Notes: generated by a model from the sequence alone, not told the origin. A stretch of DNA of 64,000 bases from Haliotis asinina (GCF_037392515.1 NC_090283.1:39572249-39636248), one strand, 5' to 3'. Counted from the stretch's first letter, positions 21,535-33,280 are shown. Numbers and translations: made by a program.

Positions 21535-22225
21535 AGTAAACTTAGCCTCAGTGTATTTCGTTACACTCCACCACTGAATCTAACAAAACCTAGTAGAAGG
21601 TCGCGTCAGGTAACCTTTGAGCGACCCATGACCATCCAATCAAAAGAGAGAGGGTTAAATAGATTTAACCAATCAGACAACGGCTACTGTTTAGGAATCG
21701 GAGGTACTTTCAAAATATTTAGGTCACCGACACAGATCTCTCCAAAAACAAAAATCCGCATATAACAGAGTTATTTCACCTGCAGGATATACGCTTTGGA
21801 GTTTCTGTTGACATGGTTAACATTGGCTAATATTTCCGCAAGATGACATCCTTGAATATTGTCAAAAACAGTATTTTAGCGACTGTTCACTCACCCTTGT
21901 CATAGTTGTGACTAACACAGTGTGCCATTCGTAACTACTCGCCTCTTTCCGTAACCTGCTTTCTGGAATGACCCGAGTAGTTACGATTGACAGTGTGCAT
22001 CACCAAGAACCGAGCGTACGCTATTCGGAATCGTTCGGGTCCGAAACTTTTCGAGATAAAAAGTTTCAAATGTATGTGCGAATGTCCCTTTTTGCGATTT
22101 GGTAAGCTGTGTTCTGATTGGTCAATCTCAAAGGATACGTGACGCGAGCTCCCATAAGGTTTTGTTAGACTCAGTAGAGGAGTGTAACGAAATGTACTGA
22201 GGACAAATTTACTTGCAATATCAAG
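21535..22225. mobile_element. ~0.7 kb inverted-repeat DNA element (MITE-like)
   Basis: The left end (cctcagtgtatttcgttaca, ctaacaaaacct, ggtcgcgtcagg) and the right end (tgtaacgaaatgtactgagg, aggttttgttagact, gtgacgcgagctccc) are inverted repeats extending roughly 110 bp, into ctttgag and an ATTGGT/ACCAAT-type motif. There is no open frame for a transposase, so it is non-autonomous. A second hairpin lies inside. I could not fix a target-site duplication. Confidence 0.8.
21912..21998. repeat. Internal hairpin of the inverted-repeat element
   Basis: The arms cgtaactactcg and cgagtagttacg, extended outward to cacagtgtg and acagtgtgc, are separated by about 35 bp. The stem is imperfect but long. 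Confidence 0.8.
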
Positions 22226-22720
22226 GTCAACACGTCATGTATATCTCCCGCTGGACTCACATATACATCATAATTTTGTATTCAGATATCGAAACGGTTG
22301 TATGCATACACTTCTGTACATTCATCGTGCAAACCATTTAAGTATTTAAGTGCCTGGTGATGCCATACCGTGACAAGAGCGATATACACATGAATTGGGA
22401 ATTCATTAAAAGCTATTACAGTGACACACATTTGCACACATTAACTCAGTAAGGACATGTTGTCATAAAACGATGCAACTCTAAACAATGAAACCATATA
22501 ATTTCTTTGAAAACTATTACATCGGTTCATTTTGATACATATTGCCAGCAATCGACGAAAAAACAATTTGTATGTTTGAATCGCTTATCCTGTGTTCCAT
22601 GAATCATATCGCGGTCGTATATAGCGTGCAAACAAATCCCACAATAAGTCGTTCACAGTGGTCACTCGTATGCTTCCAAAACAGATACACACTAGCAACA
22701 CAGCAGGTATACAGGTCATG
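22226..22720. other. AT-rich spacer, nothing seen
   Basis: No gene or repeat I can support between the inverted-repeat element and the 84-bp satellite. Confidence 0.5.
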
Positions 22721-22721
22721 A

Positions 22722-25378
22722 GGCTAGGCAATATATATGAAGTCATCAATTAATTCAAGTTAATCACTATGTGCTTATCGTGTTTGTCTACGTATGCAAG
22801 CAGATAATCAGGAAACATATATGAAGTCATCAGTTAATTCAAGTTCATCACTATCTGCTTATCGCGTTTGTCTACGTATGCAAGCAGATAATCAGGAAAC
22901 ATATATGAAGTCATCAGTTAATTCAAGTTCATCACTATCTGCTTATCGCGTTTGTCTACGTATGCAAGCAGATAATCAGGAAACATATATGAAGTCATCA
23001 GTTAATTCAAGTTCATCACTATCTGCTTATCGCGTTTGTCTACATATGCAAGCAGATAATCAGGAAACATGCATGAAGTCATCAGTTAATTCAAGTTCAT
23101 CACTATGTTCTTATCGCGTTTGTCTACGTATGCAAGCAGATAATCAGGAAACATATATGAAGTCATCAGTTAATTCAAGTTCATCACTATGTTCTTATCG
23201 CGTTTGTCTACGTATGCAAGCCGATAATCAGGAAACATATATGAAGTCATCAGTTAATTCAAGTTCATCACTATCTGCTTATCGCGTTTGTCTACGTATG
23301 CAAGCAGATAATCAGGAAACATATATGAAGTCATCAGTTAATTCAAGTTCATCACTATCTGCTTATCGCGTTTGTCTACGAATGCAGATAATCAGGAAAC
23401 ATATATGAAGTCATCAGTTAATTCAAGTTCATCACTATGTGCCTATCGCGTTTGTCTACGTATGCAAGCAGATAATCAGGAAACATACATGAAGTCATCA
23501 GTTAATTCAAGTTCATCACTATGTTCTTATCGTGTTTGTCTACGTATGCAAGCAGATAATCAGGAAACATATATGAAGTCATCAGTTAATTCAAGTTCAT
23601 CACTATGTGCCTATCGCGTTTGTCTACGTATGCAAGCAGATAATCAGGAAACATATATGAAGTCATCAGTTAACTCAAGTTCATCACTATGTGCCTATCG
23701 CGTTTGTCTACGTATGCAAGCCGATAATCAGGAAACATATATGAAGTCATCAATTAATTCAAGTTCATCACTATCTGCTTATCGCGTTTGTCTACGAATG
23801 CAGATAATCAGGAAACATATATGAAGTCATCAGTTAATTCAAGTTCATCACTATGTGCCTATCGCGTTTGTCTACGTATGCAAGCAGATAATCAGGAAAC
23901 ATATATGAAGTCATCAGTTAATTCAAGTTCATCACTATGTTCTTATCGTGTTTGTCTACGTATGCAAGCAGATAATCAGGAAACATATATGAAGTCATCA
24001 GTTAATTCAAGTTCATCACTATGTGCTTATCGCGTTTGTCTACGTATGCAAGCAGATAATCAGGAAACATATATGAAGTCATCAGTTAATTCAAGTTCAT
24101 CACTATGTGCCTATCGCGTTTGTCTACGTATGCAAGCCGATAATCAGGAAACATATATGAAGTCATCAATTAATTCAAGTTCATCACTATGTGCCTATCG
24201 CGTTTGTCTACGTATGCAAGCAGATAATCAGGAAACATATATGAAGTCATCAGTTAATTCAAGTTCATCACTATGTTCTTATCGCGTTTGTCTACGTATG
24301 CAAGCAGATAATCAGGAAACATATATGAAGTCATCAGTTAATTCAAGTTCATCACTATGTTCTTATCGCGTTTGTCTACGTATGCAAGCAGATAATCAGG
24401 AAACATACATGAAGTCATCAGTTAATTCAAGTTCATCACTATGTTCTTATCGCGTTTGTCTACGTATGCCGATAATCAGGAAACATATATGAAGTCATCA
24501 GTTAATTCAAGTTCATCACTATGTTCTTATCGCGTTTGTCTACGTATGCAAGCAGATAATCAGGAAACATATATGAAGTCATCAGTTAATTCAAGTTCAT
24601 CACTATGTTCTTATCGCGTTTGTCTACGTATGCCGATAATCAGGAAACATATATGAAGTCATCAGTTAATTCAAGTTCATCACTATGTTCTTATCGCGTT
24701 TGTCTACGTATGCCGATAATCAGGAAACATATATGAAGTCATCAGTTAATTCAAGTTCATCACTATGTTCTTATCGCGTTTGTCTACGTATGCCGATAAT
24801 CAGGAAACATATATGAAGTCATCAGTTAATTCAAGTTCATCACTATGTTCTTATCGCGTTTGTCTACGTATGCAAGCAGATAATCAGGAAACATATATGA
24901 AGTCATCAGTTAATTCAAGTTCATCACTATGTTCTTATCGCGTTTGTCTACGTATGCCGATAATCAGGAAACATATATGAAGTCATCAGTTAATTCAAGT
25001 TCATCACTATGTTCTTATCGCGTTTGTCTACGTATGCCGATAATCAGGAAACATATATGAAGTCATCAGTTAATTCAAGTTCATCACTATGTTCTTATCG
25101 CGTTTGTCTACGTATGCCGATAATCAGGAAACATATATGAAGTCATCAGTTAATTCAAGTTCATCACTATGTTCTTATCGCGTTTGTCTACGTATGCAAG
25201 CAGATAATCAGGAAACATATATGAAGTCATCAGTTAATTCAAGTTCATCACTATGTGCTTATCGCGTTTGTCTACGTATGCAAGCAGATAATCAGGAAAC
25301 ATATATGAAGTCATTAGTTAATTCAAGTTCATCACTATCTGCTTATCGCGTTTGTCTACGTATGCAAGCAGATTATCA
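22722..25378. repeat. 84-bp satellite, about 32 units, with higher-order repeats
   Basis: The unit holds gcaagcagataatcaggaaa, catatatgaagtcatcagtt, aattcaagttcatcactatg and cttatcgcgtttgtctacg. Most units are 84 bp; some lack 4 bp (atgccgataatc or aatgcagataatc in place of atgcaagcagataatc) and are 80 bp. The 4-bp loss is patterned: a five-unit block of 416 bp repeats at 23372 and 23788, and a four-unit block of 324 bp repeats at 24441, 24765 and 25089. Because 84 is divisible by 3, one frame stays open as a 28-residue peptide repeat, but every 80-bp unit breaks it. Confidence 0.98.
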
Positions 25379-26700
25379 GGACAGTACGTGTGCTGTTGAG
25401 ACAGACTTATGTTGTTCATGCACTGGACATCCATTAAAGAGACACATCTCTATGCGCGACCATCTCTTAGCGCGTTTTTTGTTAACTGGCCCCACGCCGA
25501 TAACGGTATCCGCCCAAAACGCAGACCCGTTATAAACCAACACTTGTTCTGGATGGCTGTGTCTATGATTGGTAGGCTGTACCCTTGATTAAGAAGGCAT
25601 GTTGACCGATGCACCTTGGGAACCATGAGTGTATGTTACAGGAATTAGGAATCGGGATTTTTGTTCTCATAAATAAGACAAAAAATGATATAACGAACAC
25701 ACATAAATTTTGAACATTTTGATAGATACAATGTGCCATTATAGCTTATATGTATATGAACATAATGTAGACGTGCAAAGAAAACGGGCAATACAATTTT
25801 CGTCAAGCAAGACAATCGTTTATCAAGGATAATAGTCAGAATTCATAAAGAAAATAAATTTATCAAGATGGGGATTATTGCAAAAATAAATATGGGATAC
25901 GTTTTCTTAATCATTTAGTGCTCTGCATGATAAAATAATATGAAATTCGTCACATATAGCATTGAGTTTACAGATTGTACATAGTCTTTATTCTGTGTTT
26001 ATTTTACACCATCTGCCGGTTTCGATCGGTAATCTGTGTCTGCATGTTCGCAGTTGTGGTATCCAGACACATTGTTTCAATGGGAGGCGGATTACATAAG
26101 TTTGGAGTATTCTAATATAAGGAGTAATATTTACCTATTGATGAATTTTGAAGGTCACCATTCAATGACTACGTAATCTGATCTGTAAGTGTGCATTTGA
26201 TAGAGTCTTTCAGCCAGAATGCGGAAGGAAAGCTTTGAGACTCTCATATATAAGATTACGTAACATTTTGAGGTATACTTTTCACTACATTTAAAAGATC
26301 AAATTGAATTGTCCCCCTGACACTTACACGTGTATCCCGACCGCCGCTACCAGTACTCTACACATTAATGTACGACACACTGTCAACCAAACATGCACGT
26401 ACTTCGCTATTTCACACGTATATCAGAAAATGTATGTCCAACAGCGATAGCAACTGAGCACATGTCAATTTATAATTATTCACGGTCAGTGATTCCCAGC
26501 TGCAGTAACCGCACACAACTTCTTCCTGACCATATCAGTGATGGTCCCATGCAGACTGATTACTGTATACTTATATCTGTTTATGTTGGTGTGAAGTAAA
26601 CCATAGGTTGATATCACCTGACAGCTGCTGTAAAATGCATGTAAGCGCAAATAGCCCATCAAACAAGGCACGAATAGCAGCCAAACAATGGCCAAAACAC
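25379..26700. other. AT-rich spacer, no gene seen
   Basis: I see no supported gene. Short frames at 26393-26599 and 26486-26695 overlap on opposite strands and lack recognisable features. Confidence 0.5.
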
Positions 26701-26710
26701 ATACCCGCTG

Positions 26711-26771
26711 CAGCCTTTTGTTTGGATTATATAACTGCTGAATCTCTGAAACTGATGGACTTGATTATTCA
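26711..26771. repeat. Left ~60-bp direct repeat flanking the LINE
   Basis: gccttttgtttggattatat through ctctgaaactgatggacttg is repeated at 29876-29937 with about six differences. The left copy stands directly before the truncated 5' end of the LINE and the right copy directly after its 3' end. Confidence 0.9.
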
Positions 26772-26782
26772 GTCTAGACAGT

Positions 26783-29700
26783 ATGTACTTTGATGTCATG
26801 TATGATATGCTAGACGTGTATGACGAATGCGCTCAGCTAGGTACAACAATCTTACTTGGTGATTGTAATGCCAATATCTCCGTACGTCATTCTTTAAAAG
26901 GCTGGGTAAAGTCATTAGAACTCGCAGCACGAAACCTTATCTCAGTTGTACCGCTTGGTAGCAGCAGTACATACACATTCAGGAGTAAATGCGGGAGTGT
27001 TAGAAGCATGACTGACTATGTGTTCATAGACCTTGAACTTCGCAGTAGTGTTGTAGACTATTTTGTAGATACAAGCGTCCCATATTCTGTATCTGATCAC
27101 AGCCCTATCTTAGTATGTTTCAATATAGACGATGATAATGTATAAGCTATGACGGTGAACATCCACACTGGCGGAAAGCAAACTGTACTGACTTTATGCT
27201 GTATAGGTGTGAAACTGAAAACTACTTTAGAAATATGCAGAGTTATTTTTCATCTCCCGATGAATACATCGAGTATCACAACTGTTACACCACAGAATGT
27301 CTACATGATGCAACTGTACTTGCAATCCCTACTTCCACATTCCAAACACATTTAAGGCCATACTGGAGAAAGTATGCACTTAAGAGACACCATGATCACA
27401 TGCCGCAAAAATCGATTGATAATTTTGTAGAAGATGTTGTACGTAATCCTGTAAATGATCACAGCGATTCTGTAATTCTATCCCCGTTTACTTAAGATGA
27501 AGTACTTGATACTGTAAAACGCCTCAAAAACAACAAATCTCCGATTCCAGATGGTATTTCAAACGAGCATGTAAAATATGCTCCTCAGTCTGCTGTTGAC
27601 CATATTGTATCATTATTTAATGCCATTGTATCATTTGAGTATGTACCAAATACATTTAGTGTTGGTAATGTTCTACCAGTTTACAAAGGACATGGTACAA
27701 GCAAACATGACCCATGCAGCTATAGAGGTATCACTCTTAACCCTGTTCTCTCAAAACTTTTTGAAAGACTACTGCTGAAACAGAATTGAAACATGGACGA
27801 AAGCTGGATTTTCCTCACCAGTTTGGCTTTAGGAAGGGTGCAGGGGCGGAAACGGCAGCGCTTACGCTAACTGAAAGTATTGCCTACTATGTCGAAAGAA
27901 ATTCACCAGTTTATTATGCCTTCCTTGATAGTGAGAAAGCGTTTGACAGAGTCTGGTTAAATGGACTCCTCTACAAGCTTTACAATTTTGGAATTCGAGG
28001 AAAACTATGGCGAATTATATACACTATTTATACATCAATGAAATCATGTGTAAGCACTGGTGGCTGTGCTTCTCATGTATTTGACGTAAAACAGGGGGTA
28101 TGTCAAGGTCGTGTACTATCAGCTTGGCTCTTCACGCTATATATAAACGACTTACTTCATAGTATTGTTGACTCTGGGCTGGGCAGATGTCCACAATGGG
28201 ACAAAACACCCGGAGTGCTGTTAGCTGACGACGTGTCTTTGTTAAGTGCATACCCGGGTGGACTTCAAAGCCTGCTTGATGTTGTACACAAGTATGCGCA
28301 CACATGGCAGTTGCGTTATAATGCCTCAAAGTGTCTATTTCTTGTATTTGGAGATGAGAAAAGGAATGTCCATCCCATAATATACATTGGTGAGAAGGAA
28401 ATACCTACCAATACACATGTAAAATTTGCTGGTCTCCAAATCCATTCATCGGGCAGAACTATAGAACGTACGCAATCTGTATGTGAAAGGCTTAGGATAC
28501 TGTTTAATTCCAATAAGAATCATGGCCTATGTTCTGGTGGACTTAACCCATTTTGTTGTGTCCGTATCTGGGAAAAAGTTATTCTTCCATGCTGTTTGTA
28601 CTTTTGTAATGTTTGGACTCGTTTACCTGAAAAGGAATATGCTATGCTGGAAACTGTTCAAAACCAATTTTGCAAGAGTATCCAAGGTCTCTCAAAGTGT
28701 GGATCATCCACAGTAGTCAGAGATAGTCTCGCCCTGGTTACATTACGAAGATATATGCACCAGAAATCTCTGCTATTTCTTGGTAAACTATGTAACAGCA
28801 CTGTCGAATTTGTTTTAAGAAAGTGCTTATCCATAGACTTTGTCAGTACAGACAAACTTCATCACTGGAAAAAGAACGAAAAAGCAAGTCAATATTCCAT
28901 ATGCTTAATCTTGTAACTATGTATGACCTAGATACACATTTGCACAACTATGTAAACCAATCTTCCTTCTTAACGAAAACTGGGTGGTCTGTACTGGTTA
29001 CAGAAAGAATACTTAAAGCTGAAGAATCATATAATACTTCTGTAATGAAGTCGAGACTTAACCTTGGACGATATCTCACTATAAGATATCCTAAAAATGT
29101 TAACAGACTGTGGACTGCTATAAAAGGCCAGAATGTTTCTGTGATGTCACCGGATGTATTTACCAATACATTACGTATCGCCAACGTTATTCCTTTCTGC
29201 TCATTTACGAGTGCTTCTTCTCTCACTCTTACTCTGGTTGTATTACCAGTAGTATCTCGTGCTTTACCTGTTCCGTGACGTAGGCATCTTCCTACTTGCC
29301 ACTTCATGTCACGCCACGGCCGACGTTAGTTGTTACACCCCTCGGTCATACATCATATTCCTCTGGTGTATATATATTTACAGAATAAACGGCTTTAACA
29401 CCACTTCGGCCAGCGGCCAGGATCCGCGGCAGTAATATTGCTGCACTTCTACGTATCAGCACACTTAGCACTCAGTCTCTTGAGTGTGAATGTGGCATAG
29501 TTGCCTATGACATTGTGAAACATGTATTTCTTCACTGTTCCCTCAAACAGAGTAATAGAAGCGCCATGATCGAGTCACTAGGTGACATTCTAGATGTTGA
29601 CACCTTTGCCAGTTTATGGAATGACGAAGACCTCTTTATCTCATTTATGCTGGGTGTTCTTCCAAATGTTTATGCCCAAGAGCTTGAACAAGAAATATGG

Positions 29701-29870
29701 TTTAAATGTATAAAACTAATAGCAAACTCTGTGAAACCCTGGATATATCAAATAAAATACCTGCACTAATTTGGGCTGTGACACCCTATAACCTGTAAAT
29801 AGACATATATATGTGTATAACTATCTGCTGTAATCTTCGATTTCGGAGGAAATAAAGATTATCTATCACA
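26783..29870 (+). mobile_element. Non-LTR retrotransposon (LINE), 5' truncated and decayed
   Basis: In order: the C-terminal part of an APE-type endonuclease (LLGDCNANIS near 26850, then SDHSPILVCFN at 27095-27125); a reverse transcriptase (FPHQFGFRKGAGAETAALTL near 27815, FLDSEKAFDRVW, KQGVCQGRVLSAWLFTLYIN, LLADDVSLL near 28220); and a C-terminal Cys/His stretch (LECECG, then HVFLHCSLKQ near 29480-29540). The endonuclease N-terminus and ORF1 are absent. Stops and frameshifts split the body into at least five frame segments, and about 29180-29400 looks like foreign sequence inside the C-terminal region. The 3' end is near aataaagattatctatcac. By motif style I would place it near the CR1/Jockey-like group, without certainty. 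Confidence 0.85.
27786..28916 (+). pseudogene. LINE reverse transcriptase fragment
   Basis: This is the longest open stretch of the LINE, 376 codons. It covers RT motifs from the QFGFRKG block through KAFDRVW, the QGVCQG block and the ADD active-site box at about residues 145-150 (LLADDVSLL, with Leu in the usual Tyr/Phe place), then the thumb-like region to KCGSSTVVRDSLALVTLRRY. The upstream RT fingers are in other frames at 27490-27780, so no complete protein is made. The first Met is simply an internal one. Confidence 0.85.
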
Positions 29871-29875
29871 CCCAC

Positions 29876-29937
29876 TGCCGCCTTTTGTTTGGATTATATA
29901 ATTGCCGACTCTCTGAAACTGATGGACTTGATTCAAT
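29876..29937. repeat. Right ~60-bp direct repeat flanking the LINE
   Basis: Partner of 26711-26771, about 90% alike by eye. Both copies read AAFCLDYI, then SLKLMDLI in the same frame, so they may derive from an exon or from an older repeat. Confidence 0.9.
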
Positions 29938-29939
29938 CA

Positions 29940-30185
29940 CTCTCAAGCAGTCGAAGGGTCGAGTTGTTCAACTGCGCGAATCAGAGTTCCTCCATTTGGA
30001 TATATGGAGATGGGAACACTATTACACACTCTCAAGGTTAGTTTGGAATCTGTATTGTGATATCGTGTGTGCGTTTTTAATGTTGCTATGGGTGTTTGTA
30101 AGTGGATATGCATGGGCATGAGTGTAAATTAGTGCAGCAGAGTGTAAGTAGAATGAGAGATCCTATAGAATATCTTCGCCCCTAA
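29940..30185. other. Spacer right of the LINE
   Basis: The frame that runs through the right direct repeat stays open (SLKLMDLI, then VELFNCANQSSSIWIYGDGN) up to a donor-like CAAG|GTTAGT at about 30037. This may be an exon of an unidentified gene or part of a repeat. Confidence 0.25.
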
Positions 30186-30232
30186 CCTAATCCACATCCT
30201 ACCCTTTGCGGAGCCCCTTTAGAACATTTTCG

Positions 30233-30257
30233 ACCCTAACCTAACCCTAACCTAACA
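30233..30257. repeat. Short interstitial telomere-like motif
   Basis: ccctaacctaaccctaacct continues for about 25 bp, close to the animal telomere repeat TTAGGG in reverse complement. A weaker cctaacctaatcc lies at 30181. Confidence 0.75.
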
Positions 30258-30269
30258 CATTCTATAGTT

Positions 30270-30450
30270 ACTCTCACTAAACCTGACTCAGGGGATAAAT
30301 GCTTGAGTTACATGTACACCCACTAAACTTAACTCATGTAGGGGCCAAGCACGATATATAGTTATACTCACTAAACCTGACCAAGGGGCAAGCAATGTTA
30401 CAGTTAGACTCACTAAACCTAACTCAGGGGACAAACAAATGCTATAGCAA
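30270..30450. repeat. Degenerate ~60-bp tandem repeat
   Basis: Four imperfect units contain cactaaacctgactcagggg followed by a variable ataaatgc / caagcaatg segment. Confidence 0.75.
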
Positions 30451-30459
30451 CAGGCCCGT

Positions 30460-31314
30460 CAACACCAGAGCCAAACAATATCAAATTGGACCAGAAATCA
30501 GCCACATCAGAACACATGGCAACTAATCCCAATCACCAAATCAACTGGACTGACTTCCCCATTCTCGCTACAAACCAGTTAGGCTTTACAAAACCCATGA
30601 TAACTGAGGGAATTGACATCAAACGATACCGACCCTTGATTAACAGAGATCAAGGCTACTTTATCCCCACTACTTAGGATGAGCTCATCAATCAACCCTA
30701 GCCTCCTGTACATACACTCTACACGCTTTGTATCACTTTCTTCCAACGGATAGGATGTATCCCTGGTAGTGTTGGTAGTTCAGCTAGAAAAGGTTTGTGC
30801 AAAACCTCACACTTATGAGGCATGAAATAAACACAAGTGTTAAAAAGTGACCTCAGTTGTGTACCTGACGGAAGGATACTTGGTTTGAGGCCAGCAGTCT
30901 CAGTGTACGTAGGACTATAGTAATACTACACTGTTTCTGGTGTAAATCCCATAGAAGGTGCTCAATGCACGACTTACTTTTATTTTGTGAATAGGCCAGA
31001 GGCCATTTTACAAAATTACACTACAGATTGCAACAATACACATGTAATGGGCATATCTTTAATGGTACTGAGAAATGAAAGCTAAATACAACAATATTGT
31101 TTGGTGACGGTTTGTTTACAACAGGATATATGATGAACAAACTTGGTAAATTGAAACTAATGCTTTACACTTTCGTTTACTAACGATAGCCCCACTGATT
31201 ACCGTGTAACAGGTACACATTACAAGTCAACACAATCACAGCGAATCCAGTCACATTGCTAAACACGTTTCTCTCCCAATGTTTGCCTTGTGAAAATATA
31301 TTGAAAAAAGGAAC
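30460..31314. other. Spacer, nothing supported
   Basis: One short plus-strand frame (30486-30677) carries no recognisable feature. The rest is AT-rich with no repeats I could define. Confidence 0.5.
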
Positions 31315-32082
31315 TGTCTAGTTTGTCTCAGCAAACATTTCATAAGTACTTCTTTTTTAGGATATGACAGACAAAAGCTGATTACATTTTATTACATTAT
31401 GTATTTTAGCATTACATCCGACATGTCACGTTGTATATAACATCATATACGACATATCATATAGCTTATAGTACCACATCTGACATATATCATACTGTAT
31501 AGTGCGTCACATGCAATATATATGTTTTTTGTAACCAGTGACAAGCCATAATGGTATGTATCTGTGGCCAGTGACAAACCATAACGGTATGTATGTGTGA
31601 CCAGTGACAGGTCATAATGGTATGTATGTGTGACCAGTGACAGACCAGAACGGTGGCACCAGGTATAAATATATACTAACGATGGTCACGTGTTCACCTG
31701 TCTAGTTTGTCTCAGCAAACATTTCATATGTACTTCTTTTTTAGGATATGACAGAAAAACGCTGATTACATTTTATTACATTATATTTTTTAGCATTACA
31801 TCCGACATGTCACGTTGTATATAACATCATATTCGACATATCATATTGCTTATAGTACCACATCTGACATATATCATACTGTATAGTGCGTCGCATGCAA
31901 TATATATGTTTTTGCAACCAGTGACAAGCCAGAACGGTATGTATCTGTGGCCAGTGACAAACCATAACGGTGCGTTTTTGTGACCAGTGACAGGTCATAA
32001 TGGCATGTATGTGTGGCCAGTGACAGACCAGAACGGTGGCACCAGGTATAAATATATACTAACGATGGCCAGGTGTTCACCT
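31315..32082. repeat. 384-bp tandem duplication with inner 33-bp repeats
   Basis: Two copies start at tgtctagtttgtctcagcaa at 31315 and 31699 and end in gtgttcacctg. Inside each lie four ~33-bp units of the type gtgaccagtgacaggtcata + atggtatgtatgt. The copies differ at only scattered bases, so the duplication is recent. Confidence 0.95.
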
Positions 32083-32084
32083 GT

Positions 32085-32291
32085 AAAATAACTGGAACGT
32101 ACAGTAAAATCAATACAGAGAACTCTATTAGACACAATGTTTGTCACTGATGACTCATATTTGGAGATGTAATCGACCTGTCTACCGTAAAACCTTCTGA
32201 AAGGTTTACCAAGGTCTTGAATGTTATGACATTGATTAACCAAATTTTGCGAATTCAATTCTTTATTGTATGAAAGGCCATACGCAGCCAT
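32085..32291 (-). CDS. Coding-like minus-strand fragment, unidentified
   Basis: The minus strand from ATG at 32291 reads AYGLSYNKELNSQNLVNQCH, then GKPFRRFYGRQVDYISKYES, then VTNIVSNRVLCIDF, and runs into the tandem duplication. The composition looks genuinely coding. I cannot name it; a repetitive-element origin is possible, and no intact gene is visible. Confidence 0.3.
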
Positions 32292-32480
32292 AATAAGAGA
32301 TGCATCGTAACAATGACATATATAATCAACTTTCTAACTAATCATTTTTTTTTAACAAATATGTTTTGCAAATAAATGGGGTTACTTTATGTTGTTTTGG
32401 GGGCTCTTTGCAGGAAAGAAAGGGAGACACTAGTTTAAGATTGATTTGAGATAGAGACAGTTGCGGTAGATACTAATTTC

Positions 32481-32690
32481 TTAGATTTGATCTTTGATTT
32501 CTTCCGAAGAGGCATATTTTCCACGGTTGATTAATAAACCATTACGGTCTAAACTAACACATGTAAAAAGTAGTGCGGACATTTCTGCAGCGACTGTGAG
32601 CAAGATAACACTCTGGCTCAAGCAACGACTTATATTGACGACATGAATAACATCAAGAGCTTTCGTTAATAGTTGAATGCCATTCCTGCT
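32481..32690 (-). CDS. Exon-like minus-strand segment, unidentified
   Basis: An acceptor-like GATATGTTTCAG ends near 32690, followed by an open frame RNGIQLLTKALDVIHVVNIS, then a hydrophobic stretch (VILLTVAAEMSALLFTCV), and GKYASSEEIKDQI before TAA at 32481. It could be a terminal exon of an unidentified gene together with, or independent of, 32085-32291. Confidence 0.3.
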   Translation of the reverse strand, partial: SRNGIQLLTKALDVIHVVNISRCLSQSVILLTVAAEMSALLFTCVSLDRNGLLINRGKYASSEEIKDQI

Positions 32691-32699
32691 GAAACATAT

Positions 32700-33124
32700 C
32701 AATAGCCAGTATACAACACTGTCTAATACATGATTATTTACATTGCCAACTGTGTGTGATGAAAAACAAATATGCCAATTTCATGCCTAAACTGTAAGGT
32801 GCGAATTTGAGATGTCATATGTCACTCTTTGAAACTGTGATGAAACATCTCGCGCTATTGATCGATTCCACCTCGAAAATTGGGTACTATATAGAGACTC
32901 TCACCCAAGTGTCTACTGATATTCATTAGGTCAACACGAGCTGATGAAGTAAGAAATATCCTCGGCTTTCCGATGATATCTTTACCTTTCTCAACGAGTG
33001 TTGATATAACTGATACGAGGTTGACACAAGGATGAGATTCTATTTATCATCCAAAATCATTCCTCATTAGTTTTCACTGAAAAATGTAAATCTCTGAACA
33101 TAGTATTGCAATAGAATTGCCATT
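32700..33124. other. Spacer, nothing seen
   Basis: No supported gene or repeat. Confidence 0.5.
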
Positions 33125-33135
33125 AGATTTGCAGT

Positions 33136-33269
33136 ACCAATTGTTCAGATCTATGTTCATGTTGGTGGTCACTGGATTGTCGGGTCCAGACTCAGTTATT
33201 CACAGACTGCCTCCACATAGCGGGAATATTGCTGAGTGCGGCGTAAAACTAAACTCACTCACTCACACC
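33136..33269 (+). mobile_element. SINE-like element, family 1, 5' truncated, with TSD
   Basis: The 3' half of the element ends in gcggcgtaaaactaaactc plus (actc)n. It is bounded by the 11-bp direct repeat agatttgcagt (33125-33135, 33270-33280). Truncation at the 5' side with a target-site duplication fits insertion by target-primed reverse transcription. Confidence 0.92.
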
Positions 33270-33280
33270 AGATTTGCAGT

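Noticed and set aside
22794-25535. Regular repeats resembling a CRISPR array
   Set aside because: Units are contiguous, with no unique spacers between constant repeats; this is a eukaryotic satellite.
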